Below, piece after piece: positions 1 through 8,546 of a stretch of DNA of 36,743 nt. The translations under genes and the position numbers were made by a program. The first letter of the stretch is position 1. Each line of letters starts with the position of its first letter. The notes beneath the pieces were generated by a model. That model did not search any database, was not told the origin of the DNA, and saw nothing but the letters and a program-made list of their open reading frames with translations. The stretch spans positions 1 through 36,743 of the forward strand of contig CALFWV010000103.1 in the NCBI GenBank assembly GCA_937927825.1, written 5' to 3'. Source of the DNA: an uncultured Caulobacterales bacterium. GTDB taxonomy: Bacteria > Pseudomonadota > Alphaproteobacteria > Caulobacterales > Maricaulaceae.

Positions 1-977
1 AGTTTACGCACATCTTTTACGAAACGCGATTCCGGACGAATTGCGCCAACGGGTTCTCCACAATTAAGAGCCTCGCGCGTGCTGTCCGGATCAAGGCACA
101 TTGTCGCAATAATAGGCTGGCCAACAGCCGTTTCTGCGTCATTTAACCGGAGAGTATTTTTAAATGAACGCCTTTCGAACTTCGATAGGATGACGTGTGT
201 ATTTATGCTGCCATGAGGTGAATTTGAGAATCTCGTTAGGCGCTCCCGGGCGGAATGTAGAGAGGGAATCGTAAGCTCACAAGTAAGACCCAGGACGTCA
301 ACAGCCCGCATGACGGATTGTGTCCAGGGTTGCTCGTATCTGGGTAAATCAATGATGACCGTGTCGTAAAGCTCCGCCGCGGCATCCAGCATGGCCATCA
401 CCGTTTCCGGGTTGACCCGTGCGTTTGCGCCAATCGTGTTCGGGGCGGCTAGCAGAGAGACGCCGCACTCATGGGTGGAAACCAAGGCTTGTGTGAATGC
501 TTTGTCGATTTGGTCGGCAGGGCCGCAAAGGTCATCCAAAGAGAGACTGGGTAAAAGATCGAGATGGTGCGCACAGGCGCCTGACTCAAAGTCCAAATCA
601 ATCAAACAGACGGTCGGGTCTGACGGCCGGCGCCGAGTAAAATTATTTGGTTCCGCAGTAATCGCAAATTCATGCGCAAGTTGCGTGGCAATCGATGTGG
701 TGCCGACGCCCCCAGTCGCTCCGACCAACGCAAAAATCTGTGGGTGTTTTTGCGAGGTCGGAGTGTCAGCGGGAGCTGTCTTTTTAAAACTAAAGGCTTC
801 ATTTTCTGTAGGCATGGGCTCAAATTGAGGGATTACAAGCGTTTCGTCAATTTCACTGGAAGAGTCGAAATCATTGCGTTCACCGGTTTCAGCCGTATCT
901 TGAATCAAAGCGTAATCAACCTTTGACTCACCGCGATTGTCGCCACGGCGTCGTCCCCATTTCGTGCGTTTACCCAT
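1..977 (-). CDS. cpaE: CpaE/TadZ-like pilus assembly ATPase, partial (C-terminus beyond left edge)
   Basis: Reverse translation from ATG at 977 gives MGKRTKWGRRRGDNRGESKVDYALIQD... with deviant Walker A 'ALVGATGGVGTTSIATQLAHE' and 'VCLIDLDFESG'. Open to the window edge; overlaps the preceding TadE-like stop by 8 nt. Absent from the supplied track because it is truncated. Confidence 0.88.
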   Translation of the reverse strand, partial: MGKRTKWGRRRGDNRGESKVDYALIQDTAETGERNDFDSSSEIDETLVIPQFEPMPTENEAFSFKKTAPADTPTSQKHPQIFALVGATGGVGTTSIATQLAHEFAITAEPNNFTRRRPSDPTVCLIDLDFESGACAHHLDLLPSLSLDDLCGPADQIDKAFTQALVSTHECGVSLLAAPNTIGANARVNPETVMAMLDAAAELYDTVIIDLPRYEQPWTQSVMRAVDVLGLTCELTIPSLHSARERLTRFSNSPHGSINTHVILSKFERRSFKNTLRLNDAETAVGQPIIATMCLDPDSTREALNCGEPVGAIRPESRFVKDVRK

Positions 978-1587
978 TTTTTAAGTCCTCTCCCATGAGT
1001 GTGGCTTCGACTGGCGGAAGGTGAACTAAATCACCGAGTCCAACCAGATCGAGAAATACAAAGTTCAGCGGCACGTCTCGTAAAGTGACACTGACAAAGG
1101 GGGCCGCATCGCCGTGGAAACCGGATGTGCCAAGACCCGAACTAAAATATGAAACCTCAACTTGGGCGCGTTTCGTCTCTTTGAAAACGTCGCACATGCC
1201 GCGCCGCGCACGCGATGTCGCGCTACATATACCGTCCCCGTCAGGGCCAAAAATGATGCGTCTCATGGCCGTTGAATCGAAACTGCCATCAGAACATTGC
1301 CGGGTCTCATCGCTGCAGGTCACTTGAAAGTCGGGAAAAGCTTCACCAATAGAGACGGAGCCAGATAATCCTGTCATCGTATTTATTGACCGAGCAACCG
1401 GATCAGATGTTGCGGCAATTCTTGCGCCGGTCCGCACGGCTTGTTGCGCGCCGTTATATTGATAAAATCCGTACCCGGTTTCTATCGCCCCACCCGTTAA
1501 AATGATGAGTCCCATAATCATCAGGGATGTCTCAACGGTAACGGCACCATCATTTCGGCGTCTAAACTTTTTTAGTATTTGTTTCAT
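970..1587 (-). CDS. TadE-like minor pilin/pilus assembly protein
   Basis: N-terminus 'RRRNDGAVTVETSLMIMGLIILTGGAIETGYGFYQYNGAQQAVRTGARIAA', typical TadE N-terminal hydrophobic segment; in Tad operon. Confidence 0.85.
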   Translation of the reverse strand: MKQILKKFRRRNDGAVTVETSLMIMGLIILTGGAIETGYGFYQYNGAQQAVRTGARIAATSDPVARSINTMTGLSGSVSIGEAFPDFQVTCSDETRQCSDGSFDSTAMRRIIFGPDGDGICSATSRARRGMCDVFKETKRAQVEVSYFSSGLGTSGFHGDAAPFVSVTLRDVPLNFVFLDLVGLGDLVHLPPVEATLMGEDLKNG

Positions 1588-2045
1588 CGCGCTCTGACCA
1601 ATCGTTCTTCATGATCCGTGCGGATGGTTATGCGCCCGCCTGATGCGAGTTTAACAAAGCCTAAGCCGTGGTACGGAGAGGCAGAGGCAAATTCAGCGAT
1701 TTGCACGACGGCTCCATCCCGATATTGGCCGTTGTTAGGAATATTTCGAATGGTAAGTGAAATATCCGCGCCCGACCATCCTTTCACCCTTGGCTCTCCG
1801 GAGCCATCCGGGCGGCCGGATATTGCGACATTTTTAGCTTGGGCCGTCAACAGGGTTGGAGATTGCGCTCGGGCAAGATAGCTGGCTCCCGCGACAAGGC
1901 CTTGTTCCATTTTATGAGTCTGTAAAAGCATCATGGATAAATCGATGATTCCATAACCAATCACGGCAATTAGCGGAAATAAAATTGCGCCCTCGACAGC
2001 GACCGCGCCGTCCGTATTTTGCAGATATGTAGAGCGAAGGAACAT
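1584..2045 (-). CDS. TadE-like minor pilin/pilus assembly protein
   Basis: 'DGAVAVEGAILFPLIAVIGYGIIDLSMMLLQTHKMEQGLVAGASYLARA'; 4-nt overlap with next gene. Confidence 0.85.
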   Translation of the reverse strand: MFLRSTYLQNTDGAVAVEGAILFPLIAVIGYGIIDLSMMLLQTHKMEQGLVAGASYLARAQSPTLLTAQAKNVAISGRPDGSGEPRVKGWSGADISLTIRNIPNNGQYRDGAVVQIAEFASASPYHGLGFVKLASGGRITIRTDHEERLVRAR

Positions 2046-3565
2046 TATCGGCGCACAGCCACAAGATCATTGGCTTCCCCGTCTTGGCCTTTCACAACCG
2101 GTCCGATTATTTCACCGAAAATGATGTTCTGTTGTCCTGGGCCAACGGGCTCGGTCAAAAACACCTTCACAAAAGTCTCAACGGGTAAAGCGTCGTTGCG
2201 TCTGAACATTCCGTTTGAAGATTCAGCTTCTATTTCTATACAATTGAGAACGGCAGCGGTGATGATACGGCGGTCTTGAACAGTCGTGGCAGGACCTGAC
2301 TTATGGCATTGCGGCATCCCTTCTTCTGCTGAGATTACGTCATTGCCATAGGTTTCAGCACCGGGAACCAGATTATTGTCAATTTCCCATCGATATAGGG
2401 CATAGCGAGAGGGTGGTTCTGCGGGCGAAAACTCTCCATTGTACCCGCGTCTATACGTAACGCCTTCAATGGTGACACGCGTAGTCCCAGGGTGGTTGAA
2501 AGCCATATATTGCGAGAAATTCCAATTGCCGTCTCCGATTTTCCCGGATGAACAGGTATCGCTAGCGTGACACGCATCTCGAGGTAATCCCAGTGCAAGA
2601 GACGACGGGGCTTCAGAACATGTTGTATTGGCTTTTTTCGCTGCCCAGCCTTTGGTGACATTGGCCGCCGGGGCATAACGAGGATCATTTTTTTTCTGTT
2701 TGAAAGACCCGGAATAAATATCAAACCGCGTATTCACGCCCTGCCGCATTGACGCAATGTTCCCTGTTCTGATGACGACGCCCTCTGATTGGGAAAGGCA
2801 CGCCGGTGAGATGTCAATTGCAATAGCATCGACCAACGTCGACGCACCTGAATTGCCCCCAAAGGGATCCAGCCAGCCAAAACTTCCCTGCCCATAAGGA
2901 TCGCTTACATTATTCGGCGTCTTGAATTTAATTTGTTTGCGTTGGAATTCTTTGGTCTCCATCGCTTCGTAAATCGAGGTTGTCTGCCCTTCTTGAGGAT
3001 TGCAAATAAAGACCGGGGCGGTCCCGCACACGACTTGGTCCATCCCGGCGACGGCTTTTGCGGTGAGTGTTGTGTCTGTCAGTTTCTTAATGAGGGATGA
3101 CGGGAAAATAGTGGAGACCTCTCTGGGTTTGAGAGACACCTCAACAAAGCGGGCTTCATCAGCTGAGTTTGTTCGATTTTCGACCGGTATGTCCGCATAA
3201 TCTTCGGCGGGAATGTCATTGTAGTAGGTGATTTTATCTATCTCGATATTTGCGCCCCCGCGTGCAAATTTTTGATCATATGAGAGCAAGTTCAAGATAG
3301 CACCCGACGAGCGCGCAATGGCGTCCCTGCGTTGATCCAATTCTGCGGCACCAGCTCGAGAGAGGGAATCTGCTGCGGCTTGTAACTCTGCATCGACATT
3401 GTAAATTCGAGCCGCATCGACAGATAATGTGGCCCCCGCCAAAATGACCGGCAAGGAAAGCGTAGTCCAAACCGCGACTGATCCCGAAATACCTCGGTCG
3501 CTGTGCGATAGATAAGCTCTTATCAAAGGACCAGAAAAGGGGAATTGCAATTGGGGGAGGGGCAC
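2045..3565 (-). CDS. TadG-like pilus assembly protein
   Basis: 'DRGISGSVAVWTTLSLPVILAGATLSVDAARIYNVDAELQAAADSLSRAGAAEL' (TadG/Tad N-terminal motif). Start reassigned from 3781 to GTG at 3565, preceded by AAGGAAAG; the longer ORF would overlap the upstream lipoprotein gene. Confidence 0.8.
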   Translation of the reverse strand: MPLPQLQFPFSGPLIRAYLSHSDRGISGSVAVWTTLSLPVILAGATLSVDAARIYNVDAELQAAADSLSRAGAAELDQRRDAIARSSGAILNLLSYDQKFARGGANIEIDKITYYNDIPAEDYADIPVENRTNSADEARFVEVSLKPREVSTIFPSSLIKKLTDTTLTAKAVAGMDQVVCGTAPVFICNPQEGQTTSIYEAMETKEFQRKQIKFKTPNNVSDPYGQGSFGWLDPFGGNSGASTLVDAIAIDISPACLSQSEGVVIRTGNIASMRQGVNTRFDIYSGSFKQKKNDPRYAPAANVTKGWAAKKANTTCSEAPSSLALGLPRDACHASDTCSSGKIGDGNWNFSQYMAFNHPGTTRVTIEGVTYRRGYNGEFSPAEPPSRYALYRWEIDNNLVPGAETYGNDVISAEEGMPQCHKSGPATTVQDRRIITAAVLNCIEIEAESSNGMFRRNDALPVETFVKVFLTEPVGPGQQNIIFGEIIGPVVKGQDGEANDLVAVRR

Positions 3566-3614
3566 GTGTCTTTCCTTGTAATGAAGGTTAGAGGGGGAAG
3601 TTTTAGGGTTAGAA

Positions 3615-3890
3615 TTAGTCAGTAGTTTCAACGGCGATTGGTTCTTTGACGGTTCCGTTTTCATAGGCTTCGCGCGCTGCCTTTTGCCGGGCTTGGTTGG
3701 GCGGTATAAAGGTGTTGGCCTTGTCTGCAGCCGTTGGCGCGATGCGCTGCGCGGCAATATTTTGGGCAACTGCATCCCCAAGGCCTGATGAGTGTGCGTC
3801 TAGAGCGGGCTGCGCCGTGGCGCACCCTGTTACGGCAAAGCCGACAAAGGTCAGGCCAATGAGAGATTGTTGGACATTATTCCATTGCAT
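3615..3890 (-). CDS. short Tad-associated lipoprotein (CpaD position)
   Basis: 'LIGLTFVGFAVTGCATAQ' lipobox; 14-nt overlap with cpaC; located between cpaC and tadG. Confidence 0.7.
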   Translation of the reverse strand: MQWNNVQQSLIGLTFVGFAVTGCATAQPALDAHSSGLGDAVAQNIAAQRIAPTAADKANTFIPPNQARQKAAREAYENGTVKEPIAVETTD

Positions 3891-5217
3891 GGCCGAAACC
3901 TCCGTCGAGTTTACCGCCTAGAAACGCTTGTGCGTCTGAGGGTAAATAAGTGTTGTCTAATGGCGTCGCCAATTGGCTTCTGTCCGCGACCGGACGCGCT
4001 AAATGGGGCGTCACAATGATAACAAGTTCCGTCTCAGATTTCTGATAACGCGTTGAAGAAAACAACGAACCGATGATGGGGAGTTTTCCCAGCCAAGGCA
4101 CATTCTCGCGCGAGTTGGTGCTTTCATTTTGAAGAAGACCGGCGATAGCAAAGCTTTGGGCGTTGCGTAGCTCTACCGTTGTATTGGCTCGGCGCACGCG
4201 CAATCCCGGAACCCGGACGCCGCCAATCTCAACGGTGTTTTGCGCATCCAATTGGGACACTTCGGGGGCGACTTTCAAATTAATGATGCCGTCGTCCAAG
4301 ACTGTTGGTGTGAAAGCTAGGCTTACGCCAAATTTCCGATATTCAATTGTAACTTCTCCAAGGCCGGCAGAAACAGGTATTGGAAACTCTCCGCCCGCCA
4401 GAAAGCTTGCGGTTTCGCCCGACATGGAGACCAAATTGGGTTCTGCGAGTGTCCGAATGACGCCTTTTTGTTCCAGCGCATCAATTCTGACATCCAAAGA
4501 GGCTGCACCGATACCGCCGCCCAATATGGCGCTGGCAGTCGCATTGACGAAACCGGTTGTACCTCCGACCGCAAAGTCTCCCGGTCCGGCGGGGAGAATA
4601 TCCCCAGCTGCCGTCAACAACCCGCCGCGTTGTGAGAGTAAGTTAATACCAAGTTCTTTGATGGAATCCCGGCTCGCTTCAACAAATCGAACCTCAAGCA
4701 TCACTTGATGACTGTCCCGGATGGCCAGCCCGGACGTGACCCGTGACGGTGCATAGGCTTCCGCAATGGATACAGCGCGGTCTGCTACTGCAGCGCTTGA
4801 TACATCCCCTGAAAGATAGATGCCGCCTGCAAGGGGGCGAACTTCAACAGCCTCCTTCGGAAAAGTTTCAAAAAGCGTCTTTTTTAAACTCGCGACGTCA
4901 AATCCAACGGTAACGTCCACAATATCGACCAACTGATTGTCGGCGTCATAGAGCATGACATTTGTTTTACCGCCGGCTTTCCCCAAAACTTGAAAGGAAC
5001 GATCAGACAGAACGACAACGTCAGCAATATCCACATTTGCGACCCTGATTTGTGAGAACGACGTATCAGTTCGCATGACAAGCGTATCGTCTTTGATAAC
5101 GGAGGTTGCAGAACGTTCACTGGTTTTTGTATCGACCCAGGACTTGGCTGAAGCGGTGGTGGACATGATTAGAGAGCACGCAAGGGCGGCACATAAAGGC
5201 TTTAGGGGGTGTCGCAT
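3877..5217 (-). CDS. cpaC: CpaC/RcpA secretin of Tad pilus
   Basis: Signal peptide, BON-like N-terminal region, secretin core '...LAEPNLVSMSGETASFLAGGEFPIPV...VPWLGKLPIIGSLFSSTRYQKSETELVIIVTPHLARPV'. Confidence 0.93.
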   Translation of the reverse strand: MRHPLKPLCAALACSLIMSTTASAKSWVDTKTSERSATSVIKDDTLVMRTDTSFSQIRVANVDIADVVVLSDRSFQVLGKAGGKTNVMLYDADNQLVDIVDVTVGFDVASLKKTLFETFPKEAVEVRPLAGGIYLSGDVSSAAVADRAVSIAEAYAPSRVTSGLAIRDSHQVMLEVRFVEASRDSIKELGINLLSQRGGLLTAAGDILPAGPGDFAVGGTTGFVNATASAILGGGIGAASLDVRIDALEQKGVIRTLAEPNLVSMSGETASFLAGGEFPIPVSAGLGEVTIEYRKFGVSLAFTPTVLDDGIINLKVAPEVSQLDAQNTVEIGGVRVPGLRVRRANTTVELRNAQSFAIAGLLQNESTNSRENVPWLGKLPIIGSLFSSTRYQKSETELVIIVTPHLARPVADRSQLATPLDNTYLPSDAQAFLGGKLDGGFGHAME

Positions 5218-5218
5218 C

Positions 5219-6181
5219 TTATCCTCCTGCCAATTCAGAGTCGGGGGTGTTGGCGCCCGTTTCTTTGCGGACAGAGACGGATTGACTTGTATCGCCGCGT
5301 ATCACTGTGATTTGAGCGACCGCCGGGCTTGATTTTTTAGGTGTCACGCGGACCGGGCGGCGCGGTTTCTTTGCCGAGCTGTCCGAGTTTGCGCGCAAAT
5401 CGAGTTGCCGCGTATCCAGTGACCTTGTTGTCGAGGGAAGGGCTTCCCCGACCGCGCGCAAAACTAAAGATATAATGCCGCCTTCTTGCGCGATAGCGAG
5501 AGCCTGCGCGTCCATGTGGCTGACTTCCAGTGTCACCGTGCGGGCAACTTCCGGGTTATCTTGCCGTCGGTTTTGAGATTGGTCTATCCCGAGAACGCGA
5601 ACAGATTGGAGTATGATGTCCGAGCGATACAAGGGAATATCTCTTTCTGGATTGGGCTCTGATACATATTGGATGTCGACGAGGTCTCCGGGAACGATGA
5701 AGCCCGCAACGCCGGTGACATCATCTACCCTCACAGACACAGCCCGGTACCCGGGCCGTATTCTGGCAGAGAGGGATCCACGGCCATTTAGGCCTGAAAC
5801 GCGGTGAGGGAGGATAATTTCATTCATCTGAATGTCCGCCAGCATCACGAATGCCCTTGTGTCGAACGGGTCGTAATCAGCTGGAAAGATTTCAGAAAAA
5901 TCATTCAACGCCTCCAGAGGAACCGCGTCTTGAGGCATATCGACAATGCGCAGCGCATCCGGAGTTAATTCGTCGCCGAATAAGAGGTTAGTATTGGCCA
6001 CGACGACGGGCACGGTCGAAACCTTGGTGGCTTTTGGAAAAGCAAGTTGAGATGTCGGTTGAGCTGGCGTTTGCCGAAACTCATTCTCCACCGCGCCCTG
6101 AATCCATCCTCGGGCCAGAATGATAGCCATAACGCCAAAAACGGCGCTGGCCCCAAGAGTTACAAGTGTGTTTGTTCGCAT
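5219..6181 (-). CDS. cpaB: CpaB/RcpC pilus assembly protein
   Basis: N-terminal TM, SAF-like region 'VVVANTNLLFGDELTPDALRIVDMPQDAVP', 'RIRPGYRAVSVRVDDVTGVAGFIVPGDLVDI'. Confidence 0.92.
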   Translation of the reverse strand: MRTNTLVTLGASAVFGVMAIILARGWIQGAVENEFRQTPAQPTSQLAFPKATKVSTVPVVVANTNLLFGDELTPDALRIVDMPQDAVPLEALNDFSEIFPADYDPFDTRAFVMLADIQMNEIILPHRVSGLNGRGSLSARIRPGYRAVSVRVDDVTGVAGFIVPGDLVDIQYVSEPNPERDIPLYRSDIILQSVRVLGIDQSQNRRQDNPEVARTVTLEVSHMDAQALAIAQEGGIISLVLRAVGEALPSTTRSLDTRQLDLRANSDSSAKKPRRPVRVTPKKSSPAVAQITVIRGDTSQSVSVRKETGANTPDSELAGG

Positions 6182-6372
6182 ATCCCGGTGCTTGCTCCAG
6201 CCAAACCTAGTTCAAGGCAGATTTGCGGACCCACGTCCTTTGCCTCTGACCTGTCTATAAAGGATGCGTTAGTAAGGTTTCGTTCAGGAATGGAGTGAAG
6301 ACATTGCTAATATACTGTGTGAAGAAATAATGAATGAATAGGTTCTGAACATCAGGAGTGGAGGCGGTCAAT

Positions 6373-6387
6373 TTAAGCCTCCGTTAA
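6373..6387. promoter_or_regulatory. CtrA-like full site TTAA-N7-TTAA
   Basis: ttaa-gcctccg-ttaa in the divergent intergenic region between cpaB (start 6181) and the 6440 gene; matches the Caulobacter CtrA consensus spacing. Confidence 0.55.
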
Positions 6388-6439
6388 GCCTATAAGCGTA
6401 GTTCTCGCAGGCATATTCATCACCACCAAGGAGTGACCC

Positions 6440-6922
6440 ATGTTCATTCGCCGTTTTACAATTTCGTCTTTGTCAGCTGCGCTTTTGGCGTCTGGAGTTT
6501 CAGCGAGCGCCCTAACGGCGACTCAAAAAGTTGAAAAAGAAATTATTGTTCAGCAAGCAGACGGAACAAAAGTAACGGAGCTTGTTAGTGCTGCAGAAGT
6601 GACACCAGGACAAAAAATTGTATATACGGTGGCCTATACAAATGATTCAAATGAGGCTGCCACGGATATTGTTTTGGCAATGCCCGTGCCTTCTGATGTG
6701 CGGTTCTTGGAAGGAACGGCAGATCGCGACGGCGCAATCGTTCGATATTCGGTAGATGGCGGAACCACATTTGTTGAGCGCGACTCACTCGTTTTGCCAG
6801 CTGTTGGCGGCGGAACGCGCGCGGCGAGTTCGGATGACATCACGCATATTCAATGGCGCATTGCAGGTCCGGTCCCGGTTGGGGCGAAGGATGAGATTTT
6901 ATTTAAAGCTCGTTTAAAATAA
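6440..6922 (+). CDS. secreted DUF11-like domain protein
   Basis: Signal peptide then 'VTPGQKIVYTVAYTNDSNEAATDIVLAMPVPSDVRFLEGTADRDGAIVRYSVDGG'; RBS-like aaggagtgaccc before the ATG. Confidence 0.75.
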   Translation: MFIRRFTISSLSAALLASGVSASALTATQKVEKEIIVQQADGTKVTELVSAAEVTPGQKIVYTVAYTNDSNEAATDIVLAMPVPSDVRFLEGTADRDGAIVRYSVDGGTTFVERDSLVLPAVGGGTRAASSDDITHIQWRIAGPVPVGAKDEILFKARLK

Positions 6923-6945
6923 CTCTCTTTCCTTTCAAAGCCTTG

Positions 6946-6974
6946 AGCCGCAGTGGCAACACTGCGGCTTTTTT
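6946..6974 (+). terminator. Rho-independent terminator
   Basis: AGCCGCAGTG-GCAA-CACTGCGGCT (perfect 10-bp stem) followed by TTTTT, 24 nt after the 6440 gene stop. Confidence 0.9.
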
Positions 6975-7182
6975 GAAGTTTCTGAGAAAACAATTTATTT
7001 TTACTGATAAAGTCCAAATTTCAGAACGGTTAAACTCCATACCTATTTAAAAAATATAGATAATTTTAGGTTATACAGAAATAGATTTGTATTTTATTTA
7101 GACATTATTAACCAAGCTACTTGGCATGCATTTAACCATCCTATCGTAATTAACTTTGGTCAACTAACCAATGGGATAAAAA

Positions 7183-8388
7183 ATGACCAATAGAAAACTA
7201 GTGAAAGGGCTGATGGGAGCTACAGTTCTTACCGCGCTTTCAGCGGGAAATGCCTTCGCGCAAGTAGACAATGAGTTTACGGCTGCGGGCCTCCCTATTT
7301 CAAACACGTTCACTTTAAACTATGAAGTGAACAACACGCCGCAAACTGAAATTAACAACACAGCGACACCAACTGTATTCAACGTTGATCGTCTTGTTAA
7401 CGTTACAGTCAGCAGCCCTGCCAACACTATGGTTATCGCCGATCAAGATGATGCGCTTTTGCCATTCGTTCTTGTCAATAATGGTAACGATACTCATGCC
7501 TATCTACTCGGTTTTGAGCAAGCTGGCAGTGATCAATTTGATACAACTGCTGCGACAACCGCACCGGACATCATCTTTTACGTGGATAGTGATGACACAA
7601 ACGCAGATGGTGTATTAAGTGATGCCGAGCGTGCTGCTGCTACGCCGCAGAGTTATAACACGACACCGGGTTCAGTAAATATACCGGTTTTGCTTGCTGA
7701 TGATCGTGCGTTTGTATTTGTTCGTCAAAATATTCCTGCGGGCCTTACGGATGCGGACCAGTCCGGGATCCTGCTTTATGCTGATACACAAACCATCACT
7801 GGCGGGTCGGGCACTACGTTGACTTATACAGAGACACTTGGTGACACTGATGGAAACGATGCTAACGCACTAACGGTCGAGAATGTTTTGGCTGATGAAG
7901 ACGGCCCTGCAACAACGAATGACGGCGCAACAGATGGTGCGCATTCAGCGCAAGGTTTCTATATTGTTGAAAACCCGAATGTGACCGCAACCAAAGAAGT
8001 CTTTGGTGTTTCCGCCGCAACAGCCGGAACATGTGATGCGATTGCAGCCGTCGGCAGCTATAATAAACCTATAGAGAATACTGAATACTTCACACCAAAT
8101 AGCTGCGTGGAATATGTCATTCAGGTAGAAAACTCTGGTTCCACAGATGCAACAAATATCGATCTGACCGATATCCTACCTGATAATCTGACAATTCGAC
8201 AAGCTGCAGTTCGCGGTGATCTTGAGCTATCCGCAACAGCACCTGTCGGAAATCTGGCGCAACCAGGCGCGGGAACACCTTGTGACAGCGGCGCATGTAC
8301 AGTTGCTTTGACAAATGCCGAGTTGGCTTCGGGCACGCCCGGTACGCCAACTGTCGGTTATCTCGTTATCCGAGCCACAATCGATTAG
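7183..8388 (+). CDS. secreted DUF11-like surface protein with EF-hand-like acidic loop
   Basis: Signal peptide; C-terminal 'CVEYVIQVENSGSTDATNIDLTDILPDNLTIRQAAV' DUF11-like; 'VDSDDTNADGVLSDAE'. Confidence 0.72.
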   Translation: MTNRKLVKGLMGATVLTALSAGNAFAQVDNEFTAAGLPISNTFTLNYEVNNTPQTEINNTATPTVFNVDRLVNVTVSSPANTMVIADQDDALLPFVLVNNGNDTHAYLLGFEQAGSDQFDTTAATTAPDIIFYVDSDDTNADGVLSDAERAAATPQSYNTTPGSVNIPVLLADDRAFVFVRQNIPAGLTDADQSGILLYADTQTITGGSGTTLTYTETLGDTDGNDANALTVENVLADEDGPATTNDGATDGAHSAQGFYIVENPNVTATKEVFGVSAATAGTCDAIAAVGSYNKPIENTEYFTPNSCVEYVIQVENSGSTDATNIDLTDILPDNLTIRQAAVRGDLELSATAPVGNLAQPGAGTPCDSGACTVALTNAELASGTPGTPTVGYLVIRATID

Positions 8389-8413
8389 GTCGTCTGCTCC
8401 GGTTCTTTGACAC

Positions 8414-8446
8414 GGGTCGTCATTCTGATTTTTGGGATGACGGCCC
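8414..8446. other. strong intergenic hairpin
   Basis: GGGTCGTCATTC / GGATGACGGCCC: 12-bp stem including 2 G-T wobbles, 9-nt loop, no poly-T tail. Confidence 0.5.
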
Positions 8447-8546
8447 TGTCTAAACGACATGGGTATGTGCCTGTCGTCTTTTCGGCCGGGTTTCCAGACC
8501 TGCCCAAAATCAACTTGAAAAGTCTATATGATTGCCCCCGTAATTT

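Noticed and set aside
391-828. 145-aa plus-strand ORF at the left edge
   Set aside because: Antisense to the CpaE/TadZ reading frame, which has clear P-loop motifs.
4163-4708. 181-aa plus-strand ORF
   Set aside because: Antisense to the cpaC secretin core; no recognisable domain.
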